This document shows, in pieces, positions 24,716-34,351 of a DNA stretch of 64,000 bases. Below the pieces are notes generated by a model. It saw only the letters and a program-made list of their open reading frames with translations, did not search any database and was not told the DNA's origin. The translations under genes were made by a program, and so were the position numbers. The stretch lies in assembly GCF_030053395.1 (NCBI RefSeq), contig NZ_JASGBH010000006.1, positions 62,001-126,000 of the forward strand. The letters run 5' to 3'. The stretch's first letter is position 1. Each line of letters begins with the position of its first letter. The stretch comes from Limnohabitans lacus. GTDB lineage: Bacteria > Pseudomonadota > Gammaproteobacteria > Burkholderiales > Burkholderiaceae_C.

Positions 24716-25519
24716 ATGACAGAAACCACTGATTCCACAGTGCTTTACGAAGAGCGCGGCGCTGTTGCCGTGATCACTTTCAACCGCCCAACAGCACTGA
24801 ACAGCTTCACGCGACAGATGCACCACGACTTGTGGGCTGCTCTGGATCAAGCCGAAGCCAATCCGACCATCCGCGCAGCCGTCATCACCGGCGCAGGGCG
24901 TGGTTTCTGTGCAGGGGCCGATTTGTCGGACTTCGATTTCACACCTGGCCCCAACCGCGTTGAGCGTGCCGACCCGGGCCCCATCATTGACCAAGCTTTC
25001 AACCCCAGCACACGCCGCCTGCAGTCGCTGCGCATGCCCACCATCGCGGCGGTCAATGGCGTGGCTGCGGGCGCGGGCGCGTCCATGGTCATGGCCTGTG
25101 ACATTGCAATTGCTGCACCCAACGCCAGTTTCATCCAAGCTTTCAGCAAGATCGGCCTGATTCCTGACGCTGGCGGCAGCTGGCTGTTGGTGGAGCGTCT
25201 GGGCCTGGCCCGTGCCATGGCATTGGCGATGACGGGCGACAAACTCAGTGCTCAGCAAGCCAAAGACTGGGGCATGATTTGGGATGTGGCCGACGACGCC
25301 TTGGCCGCGGCCTTGGCGCTGGCCGAACGTCTGGCGGTCATGCCCACCAAGGCTTTGGTGGCCACCCGCGCTTTGTTGCAGTCGGCCACCACGCGCACGT
25401 TGTCGCAGCACCTGGACGAAGAACGCGACACCCAATCGGCCCTGGGCCGCACACACGATTATTTCGAGGGGGTGCAAGCTTTTCTCGAAAAACGCCCCGC
25501 GCAATTCAAAGGCGAATGA
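24716..25519 (+). CDS. paaG: 2-(1,2-epoxy-1,2-dihydrophenyl)acetyl-CoA isomerase PaaG
   Basis: 267 residues, crotonase fold. Isomerises ring-1,2-epoxyphenylacetyl-CoA to the oxepin in aerobic phenylacetate breakdown. Sequence support: ITFNRPTALNSFTRQMHHDL, the PaaG-type GRGFCAGADLSDFDF, GVAAGAGASMVMACDIAIA, and the loop KIGLIPDAGGSWLLVERLGLARA with Asp in the place of the second hydratase glutamate, as in isomerases. AAGGAGA lies 6 bases before the ATG. First gene of paaG-paaI-paaK, with the TetR-type palindrome in front. The oxygenase genes paaABCDE are not in the window. Confidence 0.92.
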   Translation: MTETTDSTVLYEERGAVAVITFNRPTALNSFTRQMHHDLWAALDQAEANPTIRAAVITGAGRGFCAGADLSDFDFTPGPNRVERADPGPIIDQAFNPSTRRLQSLRMPTIAAVNGVAAGAGASMVMACDIAIAAPNASFIQAFSKIGLIPDAGGSWLLVERLGLARAMALAMTGDKLSAQQAKDWGMIWDVADDALAAALALAERLAVMPTKALVATRALLQSATTRTLSQHLDEERDTQSALGRTHDYFEGVQAFLEKRPAQFKGE

Positions 25520-25956
25520 TGAGCACAACAGATCCCAAAGCGCTCGCCCGCCTGGTGGGCGAGACCATGTTCGCGGTCGACGTGGCTTCCAAAGACACCA
25601 TGGGCATGGAGCTGCTGGCTTGCGAGCCAGGTCGCGCGCTGATGCGCATGGTGGTCCAGGAGCTGCATCTGAACGGCCACAAGATCTGCCACGGCGGCTT
25701 CATCTTCACCTTGGCCGATTCGACTTTTGCTTTTGCCTGCAACAGCTACAACAAAAACGCGGTGGCAGCCGGTTGCAGCATCGAGTTCTTAAAGCCCGGC
25801 AAGCTGGGGGATGTGCTGACCTGTGAGGGCATCGAGCAGACCCTGAGCGGGCGGCACGGCATTTACGACATGAAGGTCACCAACCAAAACGGCGAAGTCA
25901 TCGCCATGTTCCGTGGCAAGAGTGCGCAAATCCCAGGCAGTGTGGTCCCTGAATAA
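25519..25956 (+). CDS. paaI: Hydroxyphenylacetyl-CoA thioesterase PaaI
   Basis: About 145 residues, hotdog-fold thioesterase that hydrolyses stalled ring-hydroxylated phenylacetyl-CoA esters. Diagnostic text: NGHKICHGGFIFTLADSTFAFACN (seen in two halves), with the catalytic Asp in LADS, and CSIEFLKPGKLGD. Starts at ATGATG across the paaG stop (25516 or 25519); the second ATG is better spaced from AAAGG. Translational coupling with paaG is likely. Confidence 0.9.
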   Translation: MSTTDPKALARLVGETMFAVDVASKDTMGMELLACEPGRALMRMVVQELHLNGHKICHGGFIFTLADSTFAFACNSYNKNAVAAGCSIEFLKPGKLGDVLTCEGIEQTLSGRHGIYDMKVTNQNGEVIAMFRGKSAQIPGSVVPE

Positions 25957-26007
25957 ATGAACGAGGCAGTCTTTTTCAACTGTCCCAACTGATCCATTGG
26001 AGTTTTT

Positions 26008-27309
26008 ATGAGTCAAAAAGTTTTTCCCCTCGAGCCGATTGAAAAGGCCAGCATCGACGAGTTGCGCAGCCTGCAGCTCAAGCGCTTGCAGCAAACCCTG
26101 CAGCATGCCTACGCCAACTCGCCGGTGTACCGCGCCAAGTTCGATGCGGCAGGCGTGCACCCCGACGACTGCAAAAGCCTGAGCGACATCGCCAAGTTCC
26201 CTTTCACAACCAAGTCGGACCTGCGCGACAGCTACCCCTTTGGCATGTTCGCCGTGCCGCGCGAGAACTGCGCCCGTATCCATGCGTCCAGCGGCACCAC
26301 CGGCAAACCCACGGTGGTGGGCTACACCCTCAAAGACATCGACACCTGGTCCAACGTGGTGGCCCGCAGCATCCGCGCGGGTGGTGCCAAGCCTGGCGAC
26401 ATGGTGCACATCAGCTACGGCTATGGCTTGTTCACCGGTGGCATGGGCGCACACTATGGTGCCGAAAAACTGGGCTTGACGGTGGTGCCCTTTGGCGGCG
26501 GACAGACCGAGCGCCAGGTCCAGTTGATCCAAGATTTCAAGTCCAACATCATCATGGTCACCCCCAGCTACATGCTGGCGATTGCCGACGAGTTTGAGCG
26601 CCAAGGGATCGACCCCAAGACCAGCTCGCTGCGCATCGGTATCTTTGGCGCCGAGCCTTGGACCAACGACATGCGTGCGGCGATTGAAAAACGCATGGCG
26701 ATTGATGCCGTGGACATTTACGGTTTGTCTGAAGTCATGGGGCCTGGTGTGGCCAGCGAATGCATCGAGACCAAAGACGGCCCCACCATTTGGGAAGACC
26801 ATTTCTACCCTGAGATCATCAACCCCGAAACCGGCGAGCCCGTGGCCGACGGCGAGATGGGCGAACTGGTGTTCACCAGCCTGACCAAAGAAGCGCTGCC
26901 CATCATCCGTTACCGCACGCGCGACCTGACGCGCTTGTTGCCCGGTACGGCCCGCACCATGCGCCGCATGGAAAAAATCACCGGCCGCAGCGACGACATG
27001 ATGATCATCCGCGGCGTGAATGTTTTCCCCAGTCAAATTGAAGAGTTGATCTTGAAGCGGGCCGAACTGACACCGCACTACCAGTGCGTGCTGACCCGCG
27101 AAGGACCGATGGACAACCTGAAGGTGTTGATCGAGACCAAGCCTGGTGTGGCGCCCGACAGCATCGAAGCCCGCGCTGCCGCGAAAATGCTGCAGCACGA
27201 GATCAAGGTCTACATTGGATCGAGCGTGGCCATCGAGCTCAAAGCCGAAGGCGGCGTGGAGCGCAGCCAAGGCAAGGCCAAACGCGTGGTGGATTTGCGC
27301 GGCAAGTAA
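26008..27309 (+). CDS. paaK: Phenylacetate-CoA ligase PaaK
   Basis: 433 residues, the usual PaaK length. It activates phenylacetate with ATP and CoA, the first step of the pathway. Motifs: FPFTTKSDLRDSYPFGMFAV, the P-loop HASSGTTGKPTVVGYT, YGYGLFTGGMGAHYGAEKLG, DIYGLSEVMGPGVASEC, YRTRDLTRLLPG and TGRSDDMMIIRGVNVFPSQIE, all PaaK-specific rather than general ANL-ligase text. Cytosolic. TTGGAG precedes the ATG. It ends the paa transcript at a strong terminator. Confidence 0.96.
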   Translation: MSQKVFPLEPIEKASIDELRSLQLKRLQQTLQHAYANSPVYRAKFDAAGVHPDDCKSLSDIAKFPFTTKSDLRDSYPFGMFAVPRENCARIHASSGTTGKPTVVGYTLKDIDTWSNVVARSIRAGGAKPGDMVHISYGYGLFTGGMGAHYGAEKLGLTVVPFGGGQTERQVQLIQDFKSNIIMVTPSYMLAIADEFERQGIDPKTSSLRIGIFGAEPWTNDMRAAIEKRMAIDAVDIYGLSEVMGPGVASECIETKDGPTIWEDHFYPEIINPETGEPVADGEMGELVFTSLTKEALPIIRYRTRDLTRLLPGTARTMRRMEKITGRSDDMMIIRGVNVFPSQIEELILKRAELTPHYQCVLTREGPMDNLKVLIETKPGVAPDSIEARAAAKMLQHEIKVYIGSSVAIELKAEGGVERSQGKAKRVVDLRGK

Positions 27310-27326
27310 AGCTTGTTTCGCTCAAA

Positions 27327-27360
27327 GAAAAACCCCGACGGGCAACCGGTCGGGGTTTTT
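27327..27360 (+). terminator. Rho-independent terminator after paaK
   Basis: Stem AACCCCGAC / GTCGGGGTT with a GGGCAACC-type loop and a TTTTT tail. The A-run before the stem could let it serve the opposite strand too. Confidence 0.9.
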
Positions 27361-27402
27361 CAATGACAGGCGCATCACTGTTTGTACAACGGCGATGCGT
27401 GC

Positions 27403-28377
27403 TCAGCTTTCCTTCAGTGTCTTTTCAAAAGCCCGCAAGCGCTTGAACACCGAGACCAGCTCCACGATGCTCGACCAGCTGCGCACCAGGTACTGAAAGG
27501 ACTCTTGCACTTGCGAGAATGCCCGTGCAATCTGCTCCATCACCCCCAAGGTGAAGGCGCCCGCCACGATGCTGGGGGCCAGCGCGATGTAGGGCACCAG
27601 CACGCCCGCTTGCAGGTAGCTCCATTTCGCGGCATCGAAATACATGTAATGGAAGTACATGCGAAAGTGGTTGGTGCGCACCGCCCTGAACAGGTCCTTG
27701 AGCGTGGGCGGCGCAGCGCGTGTGGGGTCGTCTTCGCCGATCACCAACTCTTTGCGGTAAGCCGCTTCCACGCGCTGGTTGGCGTATTCCAGCCCCGGTA
27801 ATTTGCCACCCACACCGGCCAGCAGCACCGTGCCAAAAATCGCAAACAACAAAGCCACATAGACCAGAGAGTGCGACACGGGACCGATCCAGGGCAGGGC
27901 GGTGACTTTCTCGGACAGGGTCCACAAGATCGGCAAAAAGGCCAGCAGGGTGAGCATGCTGTCCATCAGGCCAAGACCTAAGGTTTCCATCAGACGCGCA
28001 AAGCGCATGGTGTCTTCTTGCACACGCTGAGAAGCGCCTTCGATCTGCCGCAAGCGATCCCAGTGGGCGATGTAGAAATCGTTCATCGCCGTGCGCCAGC
28101 GGAAAACGAAGTGCTTGGAGAAGAACTCTTGCAGCACGGCCACCAACACAAAGATGCCAGCGATTTGGAAGAAGCTCAGCAACAAACCCAGATAGCGCGC
28201 TTCGCTGATGGAGCCGGGTTGGCTCAAGGCTTGTTGCACCGAGTCGTAAAACGCACCAAACCAATCATTGATCTGCACACTCAGCTGCACCTTGTACCAA
28301 GTGCCCATCAAGATCAGGGCGCTGCCCAGCCAAGCCCAAACCCACCAGCGTTTGCTGCCAAAAAATGCACGGAACAT
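27403..28377 (-). CDS. SbmA/BacA-family inner-membrane transporter (short form)
   Basis: 324 residues. Recognised by SbmA/BacA text: HFVFRWRTAMNDFYIAHWDRLRQ, IEGASQRVQEDTMRFARLME, GKLPGLEYANQRVEAAYRKEL, GEDDPTRAAPPTLKDLF and FRMYFHYMYFDAAKW. SbmA proteins import peptides and related compounds using the proton gradient and have no ATPase domain. E. coli SbmA is about 406 residues; here the protein begins about 80 residues later in the alignment and so lacks the first membrane segment, although the remaining segments look intact. Good start ATG; no upstream frame continues the missing part. Last gene of a minus-strand run from the UbiH-like gene. Confidence 0.88.
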   Translation of the reverse strand: MFRAFFGSKRWWVWAWLGSALILMGTWYKVQLSVQINDWFGAFYDSVQQALSQPGSISEARYLGLLLSFFQIAGIFVLVAVLQEFFSKHFVFRWRTAMNDFYIAHWDRLRQIEGASQRVQEDTMRFARLMETLGLGLMDSMLTLLAFLPILWTLSEKVTALPWIGPVSHSLVYVALLFAIFGTVLLAGVGGKLPGLEYANQRVEAAYRKELVIGEDDPTRAAPPTLKDLFRAVRTNHFRMYFHYMYFDAAKWSYLQAGVLVPYIALAPSIVAGAFTLGVMEQIARAFSQVQESFQYLVRSWSSIVELVSVFKRLRAFEKTLKES

Positions 28378-28388
28378 GGGGGTGCTTT

Positions 28389-30146
28389 TCAGGCAGCGGG
28401 CCAGGGGGCTGTGCGGTCAGGGGTCGCTTCGAGGCGCCAGACTGAGCTTTGCTGCGGCACGGTGAAAGGCAAGCGCAAGAGCTGCCGGTCGCGCGAGACC
28501 AGCGCGGTGAACTTGCGCTCTTTGCCCAAGAGCTCAGGCACGTCGGACAGCTTGTTCACGCGCCAGCTGCCGCCTTGGCCTTTGGCGCCGACCTCGATGC
28601 CCAACCATTCGTCGCGTGCGGCCATGCCCGCAGCTTCTGCCGCGCTGCCGCGCAGCACCGCTTTGACCTGCACGCCGCTGGCGCTGTCGTTGTGGCGCAG
28701 GCCCAGGCGTTCAGCAAAACTGGACGACTCCACATGGATCTGAACGCCTTGGCTCTCCAGCAGTTTGGCCGCTGGCAGTTCGTCGGTGCTGTGCACCCAG
28801 GCCTTGATCTCAGCTTGCCAATTGCGGCCAGTTTGGGCTTGCAACTCGTCCAGCAGGTCTTGCTCACGCATCGGGCCCGCCTTGCAGCGCTTGTAAAGGC
28901 CGCGCATCACGGCATCGAGTGTGTGGCCGGTTTGGCGCAAACTCAGGTCCAGGCACAGCGCCACCATCGAGCCCTTGGTGTAGTAGCTCACCGTGGCGTT
29001 GAGGGTGTTTTCGTCCTGGCGGTAGTACTTCACCCAAGCATCACGGCTGGCTTGCGCCACCGTTTGCACATGGCGGCCAGGGGTTTGCTGCACTTGCTGG
29101 ATGGCCTTGTTCAGCAGCTTGAGGTAAGTGGCGTCATCGATCAGCCCAGCGCGGCGCAGCAGCAGGTCGTCGAAGTAGCTGGTGAAGCCTTCAAAGAACC
29201 ACAGCAGAGGGGTGTAGTTTTCTTGGGTGTAGTCGTAACGGGTGAAGGCATCGGGGCGCAGCTGCTTGACGTTCCAGGTGTGGAAATACTCGTGGCTGAT
29301 CAGGCCCAGCAGCGTGGTGTAGCCCTCGCTGCTGCGGGGGCCGCCTTGGCGGGGCAAGTCGCTGCGGTTGCAGATCAGCGCGGTGCTGTTTCGGTGTTCC
29401 AGCCCGCCATAGCCGTCGTGCACGGCGTTGAGCATGAAGAGATATCTTTTGTACGGGGCTTTTTGTCCGGCTGTTTTGCCCGAGCCGTGCCAAAAGCGGA
29501 TTTCGGTTTCGCAAATTTTTTGCGTGTCCGCCAGCAATCGGTCCCCATCGAAGGAAGGCATGGCGCCGGCCACCACAAAGCGGTGCGGGATGCCGCAGGC
29601 TGTGAATGCACCTGACCAGAAGGCGCCCAGCTCCACCGGGCAGTCGACCAGCTCGTCGTAGTCGGCCGCGGCATACAGGCCAAAGCCACGTTTGTCGACC
29701 TTGACCGGAGCCAAGCCTGTGGCTGCTTGCCACTTGGGCTGGCTTTTGACCGTGTGCAATTGCAAATGGTGCGGCTGCTGCTCTTGGCCGTGCACCCGCA
29801 GGCACAGGCTGGTGCCATTGAAAAAGCCCCGCTGGCTGTCCAGCCATGCGGTGCGAACCGAGTTGTCAAAGGCATAGACCTCGTAGCTCAGCACCAGCGG
29901 CTCGCCTGCGCGGCAGCTGATGCGCCAAGTGCATTTGTCTTGTTGTGTGCAGGCCAGTTGGCGGCGGCCTTGTTGGGCCCGCAAGTTTTGCAGGTGTTTG
30001 GCAAACTCGCGCACCATGTAGCTGCCTGGGATCCACACCGGCAGCGAGACGGTTTGCTCGGCGGCGGCTTGCGGGATGGTCAGCGTGATGCGAAACAGGT
30101 GGGCGTTCAGATCGGCCGCTTCCACGGCGTAGTGCAAGGCGTTCAT
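28389..30146 (-). CDS. M61-family metallopeptidase with PDZ domain
   Basis: 585 residues. The zinc motif HEYFHTWNVKQLRP (HExxH near residue 284) is followed by WFFEGFTSYFDDLLLRRAG, whose Glu is the third ligand. The N-terminal half is the M61 beta domain (SLPVWIPGSYMVREFAKHLQNL). A PDZ-like domain lies at about residues 470-550 (GVQVKAVLRGSAAEAAGMAARDEWLGIE). No signal peptide is evident, so it is probably cytosolic. M61 peptidases of the glycyl-aminopeptidase type act on small peptides; the substrate is unknown here. Confidence 0.93.
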   Translation of the reverse strand: MNALHYAVEAADLNAHLFRITLTIPQAAAEQTVSLPVWIPGSYMVREFAKHLQNLRAQQGRRQLACTQQDKCTWRISCRAGEPLVLSYEVYAFDNSVRTAWLDSQRGFFNGTSLCLRVHGQEQQPHHLQLHTVKSQPKWQAATGLAPVKVDKRGFGLYAAADYDELVDCPVELGAFWSGAFTACGIPHRFVVAGAMPSFDGDRLLADTQKICETEIRFWHGSGKTAGQKAPYKRYLFMLNAVHDGYGGLEHRNSTALICNRSDLPRQGGPRSSEGYTTLLGLISHEYFHTWNVKQLRPDAFTRYDYTQENYTPLLWFFEGFTSYFDDLLLRRAGLIDDATYLKLLNKAIQQVQQTPGRHVQTVAQASRDAWVKYYRQDENTLNATVSYYTKGSMVALCLDLSLRQTGHTLDAVMRGLYKRCKAGPMREQDLLDELQAQTGRNWQAEIKAWVHSTDELPAAKLLESQGVQIHVESSSFAERLGLRHNDSASGVQVKAVLRGSAAEAAGMAARDEWLGIEVGAKGQGGSWRVNKLSDVPELLGKERKFTALVSRDRQLLRLPFTVPQQSSVWRLEATPDRTAPWPAA

Positions 30147-30150
30147 GGGT

Positions 30151-30609
30151 TCAGGTCGCTCCAGCGGCCAAGAAGCAGCTCAGGCTGGCCACGATGGTCA
30201 ACTGCAATCGCATGGGCAACCAGGGCGCCAAGCCTGCGGCAGGCCAGGTGCGACGGTCCATCACGTAGCAGCCGATCAACACAAAGCCCAAAAGCGGCAG
30301 ACCGGCAAAGGCCGGCATCATCACGCCCACCCAAGCCAGGATGGATGGGGCCACGCCCCAGGTGAAATGGATCGTCGGTGCGTGGGGGGTGATCAGTGCG
30401 TTGCGAAAGCCCACGCCCCAATGGATGCCGCCCAAAAACGACACGATCACCGCGCCATAGCCTTGCATGGCCAGTGCCACATATGGGTGAAGCTCAGGCC
30501 CCACCAGCCACAGACACAGGGCCAAAAACACAAAAGGGATCAGACCAGCAAAGCCCAGGCGACGAATCCAACGCCAGGTGGGGTCTTCAGGGTGCTTGAT
30601 GGGGTTCAT
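30151..30609 (-). CDS. DUF3429 family membrane protein
   Basis: 152 residues with about four hydrophobic segments. DUF3429 text: RRLGFAGLIPFVFLAL, QGYGAVIVSFLGGIHWGVG, TWGVAPSILAWVGVMMP and MRLQLTIVASLSCFLAAG. Inner-membrane protein of unknown function. Its start overlaps the dsbC stop by 4 bases and its stop is 4 bases from the M61 gene, so the three are probably co-transcribed. Confidence 0.85.
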   Translation of the reverse strand: MNPIKHPEDPTWRWIRRLGFAGLIPFVFLALCLWLVGPELHPYVALAMQGYGAVIVSFLGGIHWGVGFRNALITPHAPTIHFTWGVAPSILAWVGVMMPAFAGLPLLGFVLIGCYVMDRRTWPAAGLAPWLPMRLQLTIVASLSCFLAAGAT

Positions 30610-31313
30610 TTGATGTCCGCCAGGAGTTTTTCGACTTGGGCGATCGGCACGGCACCGGGCACGCGGGTGCCATCGGCAAAGAACAGGGTGGGCGTGCCGG
30701 TGATGCGGTATTTCTTGCCAAACTCCACGTTGGCATCGACTGCTGCTGTGTCACAACTGGCGACAGCCGGTGTGCTGCCATTGATCATCCAGTCGTTCCA
30801 GGCCTTGGCCTTGTCTTTGGCGCACCAGATGTTTTTGGATTTGACTTTGGAGTCTTCGCCCAAGATGGGGTAGAGCACGTGGTGAATGGTCACGTTGTCG
30901 AGTTTTTGCAGGTCTTTTTCAAAGCGCTTGCAGTAGCCGCAGTTGGGGTCGGCAAAGACCACCAGTTTGCGCTTGCCATTGCCACGCACTTGCGTGAAGG
31001 CGTTCTTCAGGGGCAATTGGTCAAAGGCAATGGCCGAGAGTTTTTCGACGCGCTCTTCGGTCAGGTTGCGCCGCTGTTTGACGTCGATCAGGTTGCCCTG
31101 GATCAGGAAGCTGCCCTCGGCATCGCTGTACATGATGTCGCTGCCCATGCGCACTTCGTACAGGCCGTTCATGGGCGTTTTGCTGATCTCGTCGATCTTG
31201 GGCAAGTTGGGCAGGCGCTCGGTCAGGCTTTTGCGGATGGTGGCTTCCTGAGCGAAGACCGGGCTGATGGCCAGTGCGAAAACAGTGAGGGTCAGTGCGC
31301 GAATGAGTGTCAT
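30606..31313 (-). CDS. dsbC: Thiol:disulfide interchange protein DsbC
   Basis: 235 residues, periplasmic disulfide isomerase. Signal peptide of about 21 residues (LTLTVFALAISPVFA). N-terminal dimerisation domain with NGLYEVRMGSDIMYSDAEG. Thioredoxin domain with active site CGYC at C125-C128 (ADPNCGYCKRFEKDLQ), cis-Pro in TGTPTLFFADGTRVPG and the C-terminal dyad region. A second cysteine pair (IWCAKD and VASCDT) matches the structural disulfide of DsbC. Kept reduced by DsbD, which is not in the window. Confidence 0.93.
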   Translation of the reverse strand: MTLIRALTLTVFALAISPVFAQEATIRKSLTERLPNLPKIDEISKTPMNGLYEVRMGSDIMYSDAEGSFLIQGNLIDVKQRRNLTEERVEKLSAIAFDQLPLKNAFTQVRGNGKRKLVVFADPNCGYCKRFEKDLQKLDNVTIHHVLYPILGEDSKVKSKNIWCAKDKAKAWNDWMINGSTPAVASCDTAAVDANVEFGKKYRITGTPTLFFADGTRVPGAVPIAQVEKLLADIK

Positions 31314-31354
31314 GAGGGCAGGTTCCGTGTCAAAAACGCAGGAGGGTGGTGTGT

Positions 31355-32521
31355 TCAGTGGGCGCTGGGCGCATCGCCGCCCATGGCTTGGCGGGTCATC
31401 CAGTTTTTCAAGGGGCCACTGCGGTCAAAGCCGCGCATGCCCCAGTTGCGCAGGTTTTGCCAGACCGGGCCGGGCTGGGCAAACAGGCGTTGCAGGCCGT
31501 CGGTGACCCAACCCATGGCCTGCACATCGGCTTGGCGTGCGCGTTCGTAGCGGCGCAGCAGCTTGGCATCGTGCAGCGGGCGCCAGAACTCTTTGCCTTG
31601 GATCACGCGCACCAGCTCGGCCACATCGGCCAGGCCGACGTTCAGGCCTTGGCCTGCCAAGGGGTGCAGGGCGTGGGCCGCGTCACCGGCCAATACAAAC
31701 GCTTGCTTGCTGCTACCGGGCATCTCGCCTATCCAGCGCGACGCCCGGGCCAGCTGCAAGGGCCAAACGGCGCGCTCCGCGGTCACCGTCATGGGCCCCA
31801 AGGCAATGCCGCAGGCCTGGGCCAGTTCATCGGCAAACTCTTGTTCGCTCAGGCCCAGCAGATGCGGCACGCGCAAGGGGTGAACGGACCACACCAGCGC
31901 CACTTCATGGCCACCCTCGCCGCCCAAGGGCAGCAGGGCCAAGATCTCTGCCTGGGCTTGCGTGCGGCCAGGCACCTGTCCCCAGGTGAACCATTGCCTC
32001 GCAACACCGCCGTGGGGCAGCTCGCAGCGCAAGCGCGTGGCCAGGGCGTGTTGTTCGTAAGCGGTGATGTCAAACGCCACGCCCAACTCGGCGCGGGTCT
32101 GACTGGCACGGCCTTCGCAAACCACGGTGAGTGGCGCGGCCACGGGAGAGGACAGCACTTCAATCAGGGGCTGAAACTGAACGGCCGCGGCCAGGCGCTC
32201 TTCGAGCACGGGCACGTCCACCATCCAGTTGAGTTCGCCCGCGCCCAGATCTTGGGCGCCGAAATTCAGTGCGCCCCCGTGGTCGCCAAACACCTGCATC
32301 TGGTGCACCGGCGTCACAGCCGGGCTGTCGGGCCAGCAGCGCAGGTCCTGCAGCATGCGCTGGGCTGCGCTGTTGAGCGAGTAGGCGCGTACATCTGGCC
32401 CCTTGGCTTGGGATGGCGCATCGACCAAGGCCACGCGCAGGCGCTCACGCGCCAGCAACAGCGCCAAAGTGCGGCCCACGATGCCGGCGCCACGGATGCA
32501 AATATCGGGAGGGTTTGCCAT
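31355..32521 (-). CDS. UbiH/UbiF/COQ6-family FAD monooxygenase
   Basis: 388 residues from ATG 32521. FAD fold [22 protein letters not shown] at residues 7-28, the second motif around [12 protein letters not shown], and third motif [27 protein letters not shown] near 290, typical of ubiquinone-ring hydroxylases. An in-frame ATG 33 codons upstream lies in the divergent promoter region and is rejected. Probably one of the ring hydroxylases of ubiquinone synthesis; which position it hydroxylates cannot be told. Membrane-associated, not integral. Confidence 0.9.
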   Translation of the reverse strand: MANPPDICIRGAGIVGRTLALLLARERLRVALVDAPSQAKGPDVRAYSLNSAAQRMLQDLRCWPDSPAVTPVHQMQVFGDHGGALNFGAQDLGAGELNWMVDVPVLEERLAAAVQFQPLIEVLSSPVAAPLTVVCEGRASQTRAELGVAFDITAYEQHALATRLRCELPHGGVARQWFTWGQVPGRTQAQAEILALLPLGGEGGHEVALVWSVHPLRVPHLLGLSEQEFADELAQACGIALGPMTVTAERAVWPLQLARASRWIGEMPGSSKQAFVLAGDAAHALHPLAGQGLNVGLADVAELVRVIQGKEFWRPLHDAKLLRRYERARQADVQAMGWVTDGLQRLFAQPGPVWQNLRNWGMRGFDRSGPLKNWMTRQAMGGDAPSAH

Positions 32522-32679
32522 GGCTGCATTGTAGGTGGCCGACCTGGCCAGACCGCTCGGGTGACCCCTTGGCACCCCAGCCCCCGCAGGTCTTTGGCCA
32601 CGGGCAGCATGAAGGGCCAAGCTTGGCGGGCCCAGCCGTTAAAATCGCCGCTTATCTCCCGAATCACCGAAAGCCTTTC

Positions 32680-33771
32680 ATGAGCCTCAAATGCGGCATC
32701 GTGGGTTTGCCCAACGTGGGCAAATCCACCCTTTTCAACGCCCTGACCAAAGCCGGTATCGCGGCTGAGAATTATCCCTTTTGCACGATCGAACCCAACA
32801 CCGGCGTGGTGGAAGTGCCCGATCCCCGTCTGGACCAGCTGAGCCTGATCGTGGAGCCCGAGCGCGTGGTGCCGGCGATTGTGGAGTTTGTGGACATTGC
32901 CGGTTTGGTGGCGGGTGCCAGCACCGGCGAAGGTTTGGGCAACAAGTTCTTGGCCCATATCCGCGAGACCGACGCCATCGTCAACGTGGTGCGCTGCTTT
33001 GAAGACCCCAACGTGATCCACGTGGCCAACAAGGTCGATCCCATTGCCGACATCGAAGTCATTCAGACCGAGCTGTGCTTGGCCGACTTGGCAGCCGTGG
33101 AAAAAGCCATTCACCGCGTGAGCAAAATTGCTCGCTCTGGCGACAAAGAAGCCGTCAAGCAAATGGCGATTCTTGAGAAGTGCCAAGCCGCGCTGAACGA
33201 CACCAAGCCCGTGCGCACCATCGACTTCAGCAAAGAAGAGCGCGCCGAACTCAAGCAGTTCTTCTTCATCACCGCCAAGCCCGCCATGTTTGTGGCCAAC
33301 GTGTCCGAAGACGGTTTCGAGAACAACCCTTTCCTGGATCGCCTCAAGGCCTTTGCCCAAGCGCAAAACGCGCCCGTGGTGGCCATTTGCGCCAAGATCG
33401 AGGCCGAGCTCTCCGAGATGGACGATGCCGACCGCCTGGAGTTCCTCAAGGAGCTGGGCCAGGACGAGCCGGGTCTGAACCGCCTGATTCGCTCGGCCTA
33501 CAGCTTGCTGGGCTTGCAAACTTACTTCACCGCTGGCGTGAAAGAAGTCCGCGCCTGGACCATCCACGTGGGCGACACCGGTCCACAAGCGGCGGGCGTG
33601 ATCCACACCGATTTCGAGAAGGGCTATATCCGTGCCCAAACCATCGCCTTTGACGACTTCATCACCTTCAAGGGCGAGCAAGGTGCCAAAGACGCCGGCA
33701 AAATGCGCGCCGAAGGCAAGGACTACGTGGTCAAGGACGGCGACGTGATGAACTTCTTGTTCAGCTCCTGA
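32680..33771 (+). CDS. ychF: Ribosome-binding ATPase YchF (OLA1 family)
   Basis: 363 residues, identical in length to E. coli YchF. P-loop [18 protein letters not shown], switch [22 protein letters not shown], the NxxE-type specificity region [10 protein letters not shown] that favours ATP over GTP, and C-terminal TGS domain ([16 protein letters not shown] ... [14 protein letters not shown]). The start ATG opens [12 protein letters not shown]; the open frame upstream is shadow. It is divergent from the UbiH-like gene and ends at a strong terminator. Confidence 0.97.
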   Translation: MSLKCGIVGLPNVGKSTLFNALTKAGIAAENYPFCTIEPNTGVVEVPDPRLDQLSLIVEPERVVPAIVEFVDIAGLVAGASTGEGLGNKFLAHIRETDAIVNVVRCFEDPNVIHVANKVDPIADIEVIQTELCLADLAAVEKAIHRVSKIARSGDKEAVKQMAILEKCQAALNDTKPVRTIDFSKEERAELKQFFFITAKPAMFVANVSEDGFENNPFLDRLKAFAQAQNAPVVAICAKIEAELSEMDDADRLEFLKELGQDEPGLNRLIRSAYSLLGLQTYFTAGVKEVRAWTIHVGDTGPQAAGVIHTDFEKGYIRAQTIAFDDFITFKGEQGAKDAGKMRAEGKDYVVKDGDVMNFLFSS

Positions 33772-33784
33772 TCGCGTTTTGATC

Positions 33785-33816
33785 AGAAAAAAACCGCTCC
33801 CAGGAGCGGTTTTTTC
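33785..33816 (+). terminator. Bidirectional terminator after ychF
   Basis: AAAAAAACCGCTCC-CA-GGAGCGGTTTTTT: 13-base near-perfect stem with a T6 tail on either strand. It lies between the convergent ychF and DedA-like genes. Confidence 0.92.
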
Positions 33817-33824
33817 ATGGACGG

Positions 33825-34301
33825 TCAAAACTGCCCTGGAAACACCCAAAGCAGCCCAGCCGTCATGAACAGGTAGCGACCGAATTTGCCGATGGCCATG
33901 TAAAAAGTGCAGGGCCACAGCGGCAGTTGCAGCCAACCGGCCACGGCGCAAAGTGGGTCCCCCACGACCGGTAGCCAGCTCAGCAGGCAGGCTTTGGGGC
34001 CCAGTTTCTCCAGCCAGGCCAAAGCACGCAGGTGGTTGGCCGATGCCCGCCAGCGCTTGGTGACTTTGCGCGAACCCCAGCCCATCCACCAACTGACCAT
34101 GCCCCCCAAGGTGTTGCCCACCGTGGCCACCGCAATGGCCGACCAAAACAGTTCGGGGTTGAGCTTGACCAGGCCAAACACCGCAGGCTCTGAGCCCATG
34201 GGCAGCAAGGTCGCCGAGATGAAAGACACGACCAACACCGTGCTCAGACCGAATTCGGGCAGGGCCAGCCATTGCAGGAGTTGATTGAGCCAAAGTTCCA
34301 T
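33825..34301 (-). CDS. YqaA/DedA-like small membrane protein
   Basis: 158 residues from ATG 34301, with four to five hydrophobic segments. YqaA-type text: FISATLLPMGSEPAVFGLVKLNPELF, VGNTLGGMVSWWMGWGSR and WLPVVGDPLCAVAGWLQLP. Related to DedA/SNARE-associated proteins that scramble or move lipids. Inner membrane. Role unknown. Confidence 0.87.
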   Translation of the reverse strand: MELWLNQLLQWLALPEFGLSTVLVVSFISATLLPMGSEPAVFGLVKLNPELFWSAIAVATVGNTLGGMVSWWMGWGSRKVTKRWRASANHLRALAWLEKLGPKACLLSWLPVVGDPLCAVAGWLQLPLWPCTFYMAIGKFGRYLFMTAGLLWVFPGQF

Positions 34302-34351
34302 GCGCTTCAGTGTAGCGGTCGGTGCAGTACCTCTGAAACCAGAGGTGATTT

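Noticed and set aside
32314..34293. A 659-codon minus-strand open frame opposite ychF
   Set aside because: Shadow of YchF codon structure. No family motif and no start site with a ribosome-binding sequence.
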